In this document: positions 22,463 through 31,355 of the stretch, piece by piece
How the letters are laid out: the number at the start of each line of letters is the position of its first letter
How positions within the stretch are numbered: position 1 is the first letter of the stretch
Source of the DNA: Defluviitaleaceae bacterium
GTDB taxonomy: Bacteria; Bacillota; Clostridia; Lachnospirales; WQUN01
Assembly: GCA_009781765.1 (NCBI GenBank)
Contig: WQVC01000026.1
Span: 1 to 32,307, forward strand
Direction: 5' to 3'
DNA length: 32,307 bases
Made by a program: the position numbers and the translations under genes
Notes under the pieces: model-generated
What the model was told of the DNA's origin: nothing
The model's input: only the letters and a program-made list of their open reading frames with translations
The model's database searches: none

Positions 22463-23653
22463 ATGGACCGGAAACGAATTTTAAAGGACTATGATTATTT
22501 CCTTGCGCTGACGGTTATCGCCCTCGGCGTTTTTGGCGTGGTTATGATTTATGCGTCGGCGAACGCGGAATTTGTTCCCGCGCTTCCGCGAATTGTGCGC
22601 GATTTCGGCGACCTCTGGCGGCCGCAAAAAATTTATGTAATTACCGGCGCGATTTTAATGATTGCGATTTCGCTCGTCGATTATCGGCTTATTATGCGAT
22701 TTTATTTGTATATTTACGGCGCGATGATTTTGCTTTTAATTATCGCGCTCGTTTTTTTTAACCCGGATGTCGGCACGGCGCGTTCTGTTTGGATTCCCGT
22801 GCCGTTTTTGGGTGTTTTGAGTATGCAACCGTCGGAATTTTCCAAACTCTTTATGATGATTTTTTTGGCGAAATTTCTCGCGCTCAACAAGGAGCGATTT
22901 AATAAATTGCTTTGGCTCGGGCTTGTGCTTCTTTTAATTGCGCTGCCGGTGGTATTGGTTGTGTTGCAGCCGTCGCTTTCGGCGTCGCTTGTTGTGCTGA
23001 GCATCGCGCTTATTGTTTTGTTTACCGCCGGGCTTTATTGGCGAACGATGCTTATCGGCACAGCAATTTTGACACCCGCAGTTGTTATGATTGTGCTTGA
23101 TTTGCACCGCGCTTCGCCGATTTTTGTGACGCGATTTTTGCAGGATTTCCAGTGGCAACGCATCGAAACATTTTTGCGTCCGGAATACGCGAGCGAAGAT
23201 GCGATTCGCCAAACCACGGAATCGCTTTACGCAATAGGTACCGGCGGGCTTACCGGACGCGGATTTTTGCAGAATCCGTACGTTGCACTCGGGCATAACG
23301 ATTTTATTTTTTCGGTAACGGCGTCGCAATTCGGATTTGTCGGCGCGGCGGTTTTGCTCGGAATTGTGGCGTTTGTAATCGCACGTTGCGTAATCATTGC
23401 GCTCAAATCCCCCGACATCGAAGGACGACTTTTTTCCGCCGGCGTCGCCGGTATGATTCTCATAGAAACATTTTTCCACGTCGGCGTTGCAACCGCAATT
23501 TTGCCGAACACCGGAATGCCGTTTCCGTTTATGTCCTCCGGCGGTTCGATGATTTGGGTGCACATGATTGCAATCGGCATCGTAATAAATATCGGGCTTC
23601 CGCGCCCTCCCAAGTCAATGTTTGAAGACGAAGACGCGCCAAGCGCGAATTGA
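22463..23653 (+). CDS. RodA/FtsW-family SEDS glycosyltransferase (RodA-like)
   Basis: Polytopic SEDS protein that polymerises lipid II into peptidoglycan with a class B PBP. The 396 residues contain about ten hydrophobic segments. The position directly after minCDE favours RodA. Some signature residues differ from the usual family pattern: HNDFIFSVTASQFGF in place of the common HTDFIF...EEFGF, and LPNTGMPFPFMSSGGSM where LPxTGxPLPFxSYGGSS is usual. The Asp of the DFIF motif, thought essential, is kept. The last codons (DAPSAN) and the stop lie in an alpha repeat. It starts 4 bp after minE with a weak ribosome site. Confidence 0.88.
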   Translation: MDRKRILKDYDYFLALTVIALGVFGVVMIYASANAEFVPALPRIVRDFGDLWRPQKIYVITGAILMIAISLVDYRLIMRFYLYIYGAMILLLIIALVFFNPDVGTARSVWIPVPFLGVLSMQPSEFSKLFMMIFLAKFLALNKERFNKLLWLGLVLLLIALPVVLVVLQPSLSASLVVLSIALIVLFTAGLYWRTMLIGTAILTPAVVMIVLDLHRASPIFVTRFLQDFQWQRIETFLRPEYASEDAIRQTTESLYAIGTGGLTGRGFLQNPYVALGHNDFIFSVTASQFGFVGAAVLLGIVAFVIARCVIIALKSPDIEGRLFSAGVAGMILIETFFHVGVATAILPNTGMPFPFMSSGGSMIWVHMIAIGIVINIGLPRPPKSMFEDEDAPSAN

Positions 23654-23758
23654 AAGCCGGGGACATGTGTAAGGCGGCGACACGTTCCCTCGAAGCCATA
23701 ATTGCCTGTGCAACGACGAGGGAAAACATGCAGGCAGCGAACACGTTTCCTTGAAGCC
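23641..23758 (+). repeat. Alpha repeats at and after the end of rodA
   Basis: Copy 1 (23641-23697) has GCGCCAAGCGCGAATTGA, then GCCGGGGACA and GGCGACACGTTCCCTCGAAG; its TGA is the rodA stop. A diverged second copy (23720-23758) repeats CGAACACGTTTCCTTGAAGC about 61 bp on. The rest of the 244-bp gap to the next gene is filled by beta copy D. Confidence 0.78.
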
Positions 23759-23782
23759 AAAGTAATTCGTATTGCAATAAAA

Positions 23783-23883
23783 AAGCGGGGCAAAAATAAA
23801 AAAATCGCGCATACGCGCGATTTTAATAAAGTTTTGATGAAACTTTTTCAAAAGTTTCCGGGTTTGGGCAGAGCCCAAGGTCT
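23783..23883. repeat. Beta element, copy D (inverted, right arm truncated)
   Basis: Reverse orientation relative to copies A and B. The centre is AAAATCGCGC-ATAC-GCGCGATTTT, followed by AAACTTTTTCAAAAGTTTCC and GGGTTTGGGCAGAGCCCA. On the other side only AAAGCGGGGCAAAAAT of the second arm remains. It lies between the convergent ends of rodA and the P-loop gene and may serve as a bidirectional terminator. Confidence 0.8.
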
Positions 23884-23897
23884 TAAATCGTGGTGAA

Positions 23898-24317
23898 TTA
23901 TACCAACGACGCTTTAATTTCGTCCGGCAAGGAATCTTTGTCGCAATGTACGCTTATGGTAAATGCGACGTCGGCGGTTTTAACCAGAGCATCAAAGCGG
24001 TGTTTTAATTTTATGAGCGCGTCGTTTGTTACGGCGTTCGCCTCTAAAATATTGTTTAACCCGTCTACGTAAATGTGCTTGATGTCGCTGTTTTGCGACA
24101 AAATTCCGAGTACAAACCCGATAAACTCACGATAATTTGCGAGCTCGCCCTTGCCTGCGTCAACGTATCGAATGTCGCGGTGTACGTCGCGACTGTGGCG
24201 CATGTCGTCGTCGATGTAAACTAAGTTTCCGTCAGTGGTTTTTGCGTTGTTGTTAGCCATGTCAATCAGTTTGCGAGTTTTGCCCTCGCCCTTCATTCCT
24301 GCCATAAATTGCACCAT
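23898..24317 (-). CDS. Small P-loop ATP-binding protein
   Basis: A 139-residue protein with an N-terminal Walker A motif, GMKGEGKT at residues 7-14. The hydrophobic strands LVYIDDDMRH and HIYVDGLNNILE are possible Walker B positions. It is much shorter than a full ATPase domain of known motors. I recall similar small Firmicutes proteins labelled ATP-binding, without a known role. The start at 24317 is set by GGGAGGAG 6 nt upstream. It stands alone, convergent with rodA and divergent from smc. Function not known. Confidence 0.75.
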   Translation of the reverse strand: MVQFMAGMKGEGKTRKLIDMANNNAKTTDGNLVYIDDDMRHSRDVHRDIRYVDAGKGELANYREFIGFVLGILSQNSDIKHIYVDGLNNILEANAVTNDALIKLKHRFDALVKTADVAFTISVHCDKDSLPDEIKASLV

Positions 24318-24431
24318 AGGAATCTCCTCCCGAAAAATGTATTGTAATACATTTGTAATTATATCATAATATCTCCTCGACAAGGGGAAATTTAACATGT
24401 TTTTTAAAACAGCCGGAAATGGCGAATTAAA

Positions 24432-27400
24432 ATGTACTTAAAAAAATTAGAACTTGCCGGATTTAAGTCCTTCGCGGAGCGGATTTTATTGGAGCTTGCG
24501 CCGGGGCTTAATGCTGTTGTCGGGCCGAACGGAAGCGGCAAGTCTAATATTGCCGACGCGCTTCGTTGGGTTTTGGGCGAGCAGAGTGCAAAGCAACTTC
24601 GCGGCGGCAAAATGGAAGATGTTATTTTCGCGGGCACGGCGCACAGAAAACCGCTGGGCTACGCGGAAATTGTGATGCGTCTTGATAATTCCGACGGAGC
24701 GTTGCCGCTTGACTTCAAAGAAATCGCGGTTACGCGCCGCGTGTATCGTTCGGGGGAAAGCGAGTATCTGCTCAACGGAGAAAATTGCCGCTTGAAAGAT
24801 ATTCGCGACCTTTTCATGGATACGGGAATCGGGCGCGACGGTTATTCAATTATCGGGCAAGGGCGAATCGACGAAATTTTGTCGTTGCGTTCGGAAGAAC
24901 GGCGGCATGTATTTGAAGAAGCGGCGGGAATAAGCAAATTCAAGTCGCGCCGCACCGAGGCGTTAAGCAAGTTAGAGCGCGAAAAACAAAATCGCGCTCG
25001 CGTTGACGATATAATTTCGGAGCTTGAGGAACAGCTCGAACCGTTGGAGGCGCAAGCGGAAGAAGCACGGCGGTATCTTGAATTGCGCGACGAATACAAA
25101 AGTATTCATATAAATACGTTCCTCGAGGATATTGGCAAGATAAATGAAGATTTAGCGCAAACCGAACGTGCTCTCGGAGAAATTTCGGCGCAATCGGGCG
25201 ACGGCAAGCGGCGACTTTCCGAAGCGCGCACGGCGGCAGAGCGATTGAAGGCGCGTTCCGCCGATGTTGACTTGAAATATCGTCGGGCAACGGGGGTTCT
25301 GCTTGAAACCACCAAGGAAATTGAAGAGCATCAATCGGAAATAAAACTTGCGGAAAGCCGCGAAGAGCAACTCTGTGCGGATATTTCGCGCTTGAAAGGC
25401 GAGGCTGAAAAGCGCGGCGAAGGCATCGCGGAGAAAGATGCGGAAAAATCCGAACGCGAGTCCGCCGCCGAAACCGCCCGAAACGAGTTGGCGGAATTAA
25501 CGACGCAACTTGATGAGCAACTCGCGCTTCATGCGAAGCACGAGGACGAGCTTCGTGAGGGGGCGGCGGAGACCGACGCGCTGAATCTGGCCGTAATGGA
25601 CGCAATGAACGCCGCCACGGACGGTCGTGCGGCGGTGTTGGACGCGGAAAACACATATCATCGCTTGGAAGAGGACAAGGAGCGGCTTAATGCCGAGCTT
25701 GACGCCCATGAAGATAATGTGGCGGAACAAAACGCCCAACGGCGCGAACTTGATGCGGCGTTAAAATCCGGCGGCAACGAACTTGCGTTGGCGCGAAAAA
25801 ACGAAGAATTATACGCCGCCGAGTATGGCAAGATGCGGGCGGAGACCGACGAGCTTGAAAAAAATTTGCGCGAGTCGATGGAAAATTTAACGGCCGCTCG
25901 CGGTCGTTTTCGCGCACTTTCCGACCTTGAATCCGCTCGCGACGGGTATCATCGCAGTGTTAAGGCGGTGCTTTCGCAAAATAACCCCGGAATTTGCGGC
26001 GCGGTCGGCGAAATAATCGGTGTGCCGGAGGGCTTCGAAACGGCAATTGAAATTGCTCTCGGCGGCGCGGCGCAAAATGTCATTACACGAACCGAGCAGG
26101 ACGCGCAGCAGGCAATCGAATTTTTAAAACGCACGAATCAAGGTCGCGCCACGTTTTTGCCGCTTACCGCCGTAAAGGGTCGCAATATCGACACTGCCCG
26201 AATCAAAAACGAGCCGGGTTTCATTGGCGTCGCCGCACGGCTTGCGGATTGCGACGCTCTTTACGAGTCGGTGATTTCGCAACTTTTGGGCGACATGGTA
26301 GTCATGGACACGCTTGAAAACGCGCTCGCGCTTCATAAAAAATTTCGATATTCGTATAAAATCGTGACGAAGGCGGGCGAACGTTTAAGCCCCGGCGGAG
26401 CAATTACCGGCGGAAGCATTGCGCGTCAAAGCGCGGGAATTGTCGGGCGCGCGCGTCAATTGGAGGAGCTTAAAGAGCGGGTTGATGCACTGCAAAAAAA
26501 CACGGACGACTTTACAGCGCGTTTAACCGACTTGAACGGTCGGCGCAAATCAACGCGAGCAATTTTGCAAAACACGCGCGAAAAAATCGGCGAACTTTCA
26601 CTCGAAGAAACCGCGCTGAAAAATAAAATCGCGGACAGCGATGAAAATTTGGCACGTTTGCAAAAATCGGAGCTGGAGTTCGGCGCGAGAAATGAAAGCA
26701 TCATGGCGCGGTTGATTGAGGCGAATGCCGGCGTTCGTGAAGCGAAGGTTCAGGCGGAAATTTGCGAAAAAGCCGTGGACGCCGCTCGTAATGCATTGGA
26801 AAATTATCAGCGCGAAATCGAAAAAAATCGCCGCTCCGTTACGGAGGAAAGCGATGTTTTAACGAATTTGCGCGTCGAAATTGCGCATAAAACCGATGCG
26901 ATTTCTCACGCGGAGCAAAATATCGCGCGGCTTGCCCGGGAAATCGGCATATTAAATGAAGAAAAAAAATTGCTGTTCAGGGAAATGTCCGCGAGCGAGG
27001 CCGCGCAAAAAAAATCCGAGCAACAGCGCGGAGAAAAAATTACACAACTCGAACAAGTTCAGGCGCGGCTTAACGCCGCCCGCGTTGCTCTTGCGGAAAG
27101 CGAAACGGAAAAAACCACGCTTGAGGCGGCAATCACCGAAACCGAAACCGACGAGCGCACTCATGCCGACGCGGCGGCGTTAATCGAGCGCGAAACGGCG
27201 CGTCTCGAAGCACGAAAGGAAAATCTCGATGCGGCGAGTCGGCGTTTTCACGACGAAATTTGGGAAGAATACGGTCTGACATTCGCCGCTGCGGAAGCGT
27301 TTAAGCGCACGGATTTAAACGAAACCGTGCTTCGCAAGCGCGGTCGCGAATTAAAATTTGAACTCGCGAAAATGACGGATGTAAATATCGGCTCGATTGA

Positions 27401-27965
27401 AGCGTTTAAGCAAATTAAAACGCGCCACAGTTTTTTGACTTCGCAACGCGACGATATTTTGGGCGCGGAAGCGGCTCTTGACGAGCTGATTGCGAGCCTT
27501 ACCGCGCAAATGGAATCGCAGTTTGCCGAAAAATTTGAGCTGATTGCCGGGCATTTTCAAGACGTTTTTACAGAAATGTTTCAGGGCGGCTCGGCATCAC
27601 TTCGCATAACTGACCCGGAAAACGTGCTTGAATCCGGTATCGAAATTGTCGCAAAGCCGCCGGGAAAATCTTTGCAAAATTTGATGCTTCTTTCCGGCGG
27701 GGAGCGCGCGCTTACGGCGATTACTTTGCTGTTTGCCATTTTGCGCATGAAGCCGTCGCCGTTTTGCGTTTTGGACGAAATCGAATCCGCGCTCGATGAC
27801 GCGAATGTTTCACGTTTCGCAAAATTTTTAAAACAGCATTCGACCGGCACGCAATTTATTATCATCACGCATCGCAAAGGAACAATGGAAGCCGCCGACA
27901 ATTTGTACGGCGTAACAATGGAAGAGCAAGGCGTTTCGAAATTAGTGAGCGTAAAATTTGTGTAA
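24432..27965 (+). CDS. smc: Chromosome segregation ATPase SMC
   Basis: Condensin ATPase that organises and segregates the chromosome, with ScpA and ScpB in known systems. The 1177 residues are full length. Walker A GPNGSGKS is at residues 31-38. A coiled coil runs ~165-510. The hinge is at ~515-670 (GICGAVGEIIGVPEGFETAI, then EIALGGAAQNVI). A second coiled coil ends near 1010. The C-terminal head has signature LLSGGERALTAI and Walker B FCVLDEIESALDD. The ribosome site before the ATG is poor. scpA, scpB, rnc and ftsY are not next to it; a diguanylate cyclase gene follows 61 bp on. Confidence 0.97.
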   Translation: MYLKKLELAGFKSFAERILLELAPGLNAVVGPNGSGKSNIADALRWVLGEQSAKQLRGGKMEDVIFAGTAHRKPLGYAEIVMRLDNSDGALPLDFKEIAVTRRVYRSGESEYLLNGENCRLKDIRDLFMDTGIGRDGYSIIGQGRIDEILSLRSEERRHVFEEAAGISKFKSRRTEALSKLEREKQNRARVDDIISELEEQLEPLEAQAEEARRYLELRDEYKSIHINTFLEDIGKINEDLAQTERALGEISAQSGDGKRRLSEARTAAERLKARSADVDLKYRRATGVLLETTKEIEEHQSEIKLAESREEQLCADISRLKGEAEKRGEGIAEKDAEKSERESAAETARNELAELTTQLDEQLALHAKHEDELREGAAETDALNLAVMDAMNAATDGRAAVLDAENTYHRLEEDKERLNAELDAHEDNVAEQNAQRRELDAALKSGGNELALARKNEELYAAEYGKMRAETDELEKNLRESMENLTAARGRFRALSDLESARDGYHRSVKAVLSQNNPGICGAVGEIIGVPEGFETAIEIALGGAAQNVITRTEQDAQQAIEFLKRTNQGRATFLPLTAVKGRNIDTARIKNEPGFIGVAARLADCDALYESVISQLLGDMVVMDTLENALALHKKFRYSYKIVTKAGERLSPGGAITGGSIARQSAGIVGRARQLEELKERVDALQKNTDDFTARLTDLNGRRKSTRAILQNTREKIGELSLEETALKNKIADSDENLARLQKSELEFGARNESIMARLIEANAGVREAKVQAEICEKAVDAARNALENYQREIEKNRRSVTEESDVLTNLRVEIAHKTDAISHAEQNIARLAREIGILNEEKKLLFREMSASEAAQKKSEQQRGEKITQLEQVQARLNAARVALAESETEKTTLEAAITETETDERTHADAAALIERETARLEARKENLDAASRRFHDEIWEEYGLTFAAAEAFKRTDLNETVLRKRGRELKFELAKMTDVNIGSIEAFKQIKTRHSFLTSQRDDILGAEAALDELIASLTAQMESQFAEKFELIAGHFQDVFTEMFQGGSASLRITDPENVLESGIEIVAKPPGKSLQNLMLLSGGERALTAITLLFAILRMKPSPFCVLDEIESALDDANVSRFAKFLKQHSTGTQFIIITHRKGTMEAADNLYGVTMEEQGVSKLVSVKFV

Positions 27966-28026
27966 TGCTGTTGACGCATGATACAATTCTGATGTCAAAT
28001 CAAATTGCGGCAAGGGGGAGAATAGC

Positions 28027-28761
28027 GTGGGCTTATTTCTCAGAGAACAGGAACTTTATGACAATGCCGTTGCCGTTTTGCTCGGCGCGGATGACGACTC
28101 ACTTATCGACATAGCGCAGTTCGGCAAAATGGTGGAGGAATACGGAAAACTCCTCAAGCAGTTTAAGCGATACCGCGAAGCTACAAGCCCGGAGGAGCGT
28201 AATGTTCGCCATCTGGACACCGACAAGCACGAAATGCTTAACACGTTACATTACGACGTGCTTACCGGCATTTTTAACAAACGCTATCTTGACGAGCATA
28301 TTGAAAGTATTTTGCAAAACATGGGGCGCATGGGCGACGTTGTAAGCATAGTGAAAGCCGATGTGGACTTTTTTAAGCAATTTAACGACCTCTACGGTCA
28401 TGCGGCGGGGGACACGTGTCTTCGCAGTGTGGCGGAAGCGTTAAAAACATGCCTGTATCGAAACCACGACTTCGTTGTGCGTTACGGCGGCGAGGAATTT
28501 ATCGCCGTAATGCCCCACACAAATGAAGACGGCGCGAGGCGCGTAGCCGACCGTATGCTTGAAAAAGTACGCGCGCTTAAAGTTCCCCACAGCACGAACG
28601 ATGCTTTTGAGTACGTTACAATTTCAATCGGGCTTGTTACGGGCGAAAAAAATCCCTCGGGTTGGGCGCCTGAGGAATTATACGGTCGTGTTGAAGAAGC
28701 ACTTCTTAAAGCCAAAAGCTGCGGCAAAAATCAATACGCATATTTGGGGCTTAGTTTATAG
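28027..28761 (+). CDS. GGDEF diguanylate cyclase
   Basis: A 244-residue soluble protein with ~75 N-terminal residues of unrecognised helical sequence and one GGDEF domain. Motifs: DVLTGIFNKRYLDE, the metal-binding KADVDFFKQFNDLYGHAAGD, and RYGGEEFIAVM. The I-site RxxD is present five residues before GGEEF (RNHD), so feedback inhibition by c-di-GMP is likely, unlike the cyclase at 8968. The GTG start at 28027 follows AGGGGGAG. A TTGACG at 27971 might be a -35 box, but no good -10 is at the right distance. Confidence 0.92.
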   Translation: MGLFLREQELYDNAVAVLLGADDDSLIDIAQFGKMVEEYGKLLKQFKRYREATSPEERNVRHLDTDKHEMLNTLHYDVLTGIFNKRYLDEHIESILQNMGRMGDVVSIVKADVDFFKQFNDLYGHAAGDTCLRSVAEALKTCLYRNHDFVVRYGGEEFIAVMPHTNEDGARRVADRMLEKVRALKVPHSTNDAFEYVTISIGLVTGEKNPSGWAPEELYGRVEEALLKAKSCGKNQYAYLGLSL

Positions 28762-28804
28762 ATTTTATTGCGCGCCGCCCACGACAAACGCATGAACATT
28801 AAAA

Positions 28805-28953
28805 CCGTGGGGTTTCACCCCACACCCCACAAACTTTTTGGAAAAAGTTTGACAAAAACTTTCTTAAAAATCGCGCGAAGCGCGATTTTTTTATAATTTT
28901 TGCCCCGCTTTTTTTAAAAAGCGGGTAGGGGGCATGGGGGCGAAGCCCCCAAA
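28805..28953. repeat. Beta element, copy E (full length)
   Basis: GTGGGGTTTCACCCCAC, then AAACTTTTTGGAAAAAGTTT, centre AAAAATCGCGC-GAA-GCGCGATTTTT, then GCTTTTTTTAAAAAGC and GGGGGCGAAGCCCCC. It lies between the convergent ends of the diguanylate cyclase gene and prfA. Runs of T follow the central stem, so it may act as a terminator for either side. Confidence 0.85.
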
Positions 28954-28968
28954 ACCTTATTCGGGCGT

Positions 28969-30039
28969 TTATTGCGCGTCGCCCTGCAATTTTTTTGCTT
29001 GGTCGTGGGTGATGCACGTGTCCAAAATTTCGTCTAAGTCGCCGTTGAGCACCGAATCAAGTCGGTGAAGCGTCAACGAAACGCGATGGTCGGTTACGCG
29101 AGATTGCGGAAAATTATAGGTACGAATTTTTTCACTGCGGTCGCCGCTGCCGATTTGACTTTTTCGGTCGGCGGCGTTTTCTTTTTGCAGACGTTCCTGC
29201 TCGGCTTCGTACAAACGCGCCCGCAAAATTTTCATGGCCTTTTCTTTATTTTTTAACTGGCTGCGCTCGTCTTGGCAGGCGACGGTGATTCCTGTGGGAA
29301 TATGCGTCATGCGAACCGCACTGTCGGCGGTGTTTACGCTTTGTCCGCCCGCTCCGCCGCTTCGGTAGATGTCGATGCGGATGTCGGCGGGATTGAGGTC
29401 AACGTCAACGTCGGCGGCTTCGGGCAGAACCGCAACGGTGCAGGTTGACGTGTGAATGCGCCCCTGCGACTCCGTTTCCGGCACGCGCTGAACGCGATGT
29501 ACGCCGCTTTCGTATTTCAGCCGCGAGTATGCGCCCTTGCCGTTAATCATAAACACGATTTCTTTGAAACCTTTCAGCCCGTTTTCGTTGGCGGACATGA
29601 CCTCCGTTTTCCAACGACGCCGCTCGGCGTAATGGCAGTACATACGATACAACGAATTTGCAAACAATGCGGCTTCGTCGCCGCCGGCTCCGCCGCGAAT
29701 TTCCACAATGACATTTTTTTCGTCGTTGGGGTCTTTGGGCAGAAGCAAAATTTTCAGCTCTTCCGCGATTTTCGCCAAAGCGTCGGATGATTCTTTTATT
29801 TCGTCTTTGGCGAGTTGGCGCAAATCCTCGTCGGATTCTTCGCTTAACATTTCTTTGGCGTCGTCAAGCGTCACGGTTAATCGTTTATATTCGCGATAGG
29901 CGTCCATGATTGGCGTGAGGTCGCTGTGTTCTTTCATCAGGTCGCGAAAACGCGACGTGTCCGAAATTACATTGGGGTCGGAAATCGCTTCCGACAGCTC
30001 CGCAAATTTTTTCTCAAGTTCATCTAAACGGTCAAACAT
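28969..30039 (-). CDS. prfA: Peptide chain release factor 1
   Basis: Recognises UAA and UAG stop codons and triggers peptide release. The 356 residues are typical. Motifs: [20 protein letters not shown], the stop-codon tripeptide PET in [19 protein letters not shown], and the catalytic GGQ in [18 protein letters not shown]. The C-terminal [20 protein letters not shown] is also typical. AAGGTGG lies 8 nt before the ATG. prmC, often beside prfA, is not here. Confidence 0.97.
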   Translation of the reverse strand: MFDRLDELEKKFAELSEAISDPNVISDTSRFRDLMKEHSDLTPIMDAYREYKRLTVTLDDAKEMLSEESDEDLRQLAKDEIKESSDALAKIAEELKILLLPKDPNDEKNVIVEIRGGAGGDEAALFANSLYRMYCHYAERRRWKTEVMSANENGLKGFKEIVFMINGKGAYSRLKYESGVHRVQRVPETESQGRIHTSTCTVAVLPEAADVDVDLNPADIRIDIYRSGGAGGQSVNTADSAVRMTHIPTGITVACQDERSQLKNKEKAMKILRARLYEAEQERLQKENAADRKSQIGSGDRSEKIRTYNFPQSRVTDHRVSLTLHRLDSVLNGDLDEILDTCITHDQAKKLQGDAQ

Positions 30040-30065
30040 TTTCTTTTGCCACCTTTTTAGTTTTT

Positions 30066-30095
30066 ATTTAAACGCGAATCAAGGATTCGCGTTTA
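30066..30095. repeat. 13-bp stem hairpin upstream of the toxin-antitoxin operon
   Basis: TTAAACGCGAATC and GATTCGCGTTTAA form a perfect stem around AAG in the divergent gap between prfA and the antitoxin gene. No T-run of terminator length follows on either strand. It stands 20 bp before the -35 box of the toxin-antitoxin promoter, so operator or repeat-element roles are both possible. Confidence 0.7.
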
Positions 30096-30115
30096 AGTAT
30101 ATGCAAAAATTTTCA

Positions 30116-30144
30116 TTGCCGCAAATGGTTTTATCCTATATCAT
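30116..30144 (+). promoter_or_regulatory. Promoter of the toxin-antitoxin operon
   Basis: TTGCCG (30116-30121) and TATCAT (30139-30144) are spaced by 17 bp, 20 bp before the antitoxin start codon. The -10 box matches five of six consensus positions. Confidence 0.5.
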
Positions 30145-30164
30145 GCAACGTAGGAGGCGAGTAC

Positions 30165-30497
30165 ATGGAAGCGATTTTATCTATGACAAATGCACCGGAT
30201 GCTTTTGTTCCGATTGCGAGGTTTGACAAGGGCGAAGCTGATAAAATTTTTGATGAAGTGCGACAGCGCGGGTGTAAAGTTGTTGTGCAAAACGATATTC
30301 CGACTTGCGTTATGCTTGCGCCGGAGCGGTACGAGGCGATTATGGAAATGATAGAGAACGAATATTTGCTTTCGCTCGCGGAAGAGCGACTTAAAAATGA
30401 CAGCGGGTGCGTTTTTACGGCGGACGAGGTTTACGCAGAGTTGATGCCGGGTGATACAGACGAAATGCCGGCGGAATACGGGGTTGATTTTGCGTGA
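30165..30497 (+). CDS. Type II antitoxin, Phd/YefM-like
   Basis: 110 residues. The central part (FDKGEADKIFDEVRQRGCKV, VVQNDIPTCVMLAPERYEAI) has the Phd/YefM pattern of helix, strand, and a PERYE-type turn. The acidic, flexible C-terminus (GDTDEMPAEYGVDFA) would wrap the toxin. Antitoxins of this class usually repress their own promoter. GTAGGAGG precedes the ATG. The stop overlaps the toxin start by 4 bp. Confidence 0.82.
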   Translation: MEAILSMTNAPDAFVPIARFDKGEADKIFDEVRQRGCKVVVQNDIPTCVMLAPERYEAIMEMIENEYLLSLAEERLKNDSGCVFTADEVYAELMPGDTDEMPAEYGVDFA

Positions 30498-30811
30498 AAT
30501 GCCGAGTTGAATATACCGAAGCAGCGCGGAATGATTTGAAGGAACTCGGAAGCCCGCGTGATAAAGCTGTTCGAAAGGTCATTGATAAAGTAGCCGAAAA
30601 TCCTTTGCCGAAAAGCGAAGGCGGGTATGGCAATCCGCTCGGAAACAAGCGCGGGAAAAATTTGACCGGGTTATGTAAAATTAAATTGCTGAAACTCGGT
30701 ATTCGCGTGGTTTACAAAGTTATTCGAACGGATAAAGTAATGCGCATCATTGTAATTGCTGCTCGTGCGGATGACGAGGTGTATAACACAGCCGCGAAAC
30801 GTAACAAATAA
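30494..30811 (+). CDS. RelE/ParE-superfamily toxin
   Basis: 105 residues with the RelE fold pattern: VEYTEAARNDLKEL helix start, NPLGNKRGKNLTGLCKIKLL, and GIRVVYKVIRTDKVMRIIVI followed by AARADDEVYNTA. RelE-like members cut mRNA on the ribosome; ParE-like ones hit gyrase. Sequence of this type is closer to RelE (basic core, RVVY strand), but the target is inferred. The GTG start sits in a GTGA overlap with the antitoxin stop, the usual coupling. Confidence 0.88.
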   Translation: MKCRVEYTEAARNDLKELGSPRDKAVRKVIDKVAENPLPKSEGGYGNPLGNKRGKNLTGLCKIKLLKLGIRVVYKVIRTDKVMRIIVIAARADDEVYNTAAKRNK

Positions 30812-30847
30812 AACGGTGTGATTAGGCGTGCTAACCGCGTCGTTTTT
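30811..30847 (+). terminator. Terminator of the toxin-antitoxin operon
   Basis: AAAACG and CGTTTT enclose GTGATTAG/CTAACCGC (one mismatch, one G-T) with loop GCGTG, and the stem runs into seven T. It begins at the toxin stop codon. Confidence 0.75.
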
Positions 30848-30899
30848 TTATTTGCTGCCGTTCAGTTCGTTGAGGCTGTCGTTGCAGATAAAAAAGATG

Positions 30900-31325
30900 C
30901 TATGAAATTGTTTTCATCTGCAACACTTTGCTTATTAAAACGGATGCAGTAGTTGCACTGCCGTCACTCTTTTGTAAGTTTTCAATGAGAATCTGCTTGC
31001 CTTCGTCTCCGATAATTATCATACCGTGTTCCCTGTCAATATACAGTATTTCATAATCATCAAACGATAAATCCTTGATTTGGTACAGCATCCATTTAGG
31101 GTCATTCAAACCCTCGCCGGAACACAGGACATATTCCTCAATATTTTCACCCGTATACTCATTAAACTCTTTAACAGCCATCGCCTGTGCTTTATCATTC
31201 AAAGATATGCAGTGTTCCGTCATTACGAAGAATTTCAGCACTCCTGTCAAGTTTTTAAGTTTGTCGTTGGCGATTCCTTCCTTTGCTTCCTGTACTGTGT
31301 CTTTCAGTTTCTTAAAAAATTTCAT
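30900..31325 (-). CDS. Hypothetical protein, partner of the cold-shock-domain gene
   Basis: 141 residues, not recognised, no signal or membrane segment. The N-terminus (MKFFKKLKDTVQEAKEGI) is amphipathic and basic. The C-terminal half has alternating strands (YEILYIDREHGMIIIGDEG), suggesting a small alpha/beta domain. GGGAGGG lies 8 nt before the ATG. It begins 30 bp after the CSD gene stop on the same strand, so both are likely one transcript. Its DNA looks more AT-rich than the bulk of the window. Confidence 0.7.
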   Translation of the reverse strand: MKFFKKLKDTVQEAKEGIANDKLKNLTGVLKFFVMTEHCISLNDKAQAMAVKEFNEYTGENIEEYVLCSGEGLNDPKWMLYQIKDLSFDDYEILYIDREHGMIIIGDEGKQILIENLQKSDGSATTASVLISKVLQMKTIS

Positions 31326-31355
31326 ATGTCATCCCTCCCTGATAAAAGTCTGTAC

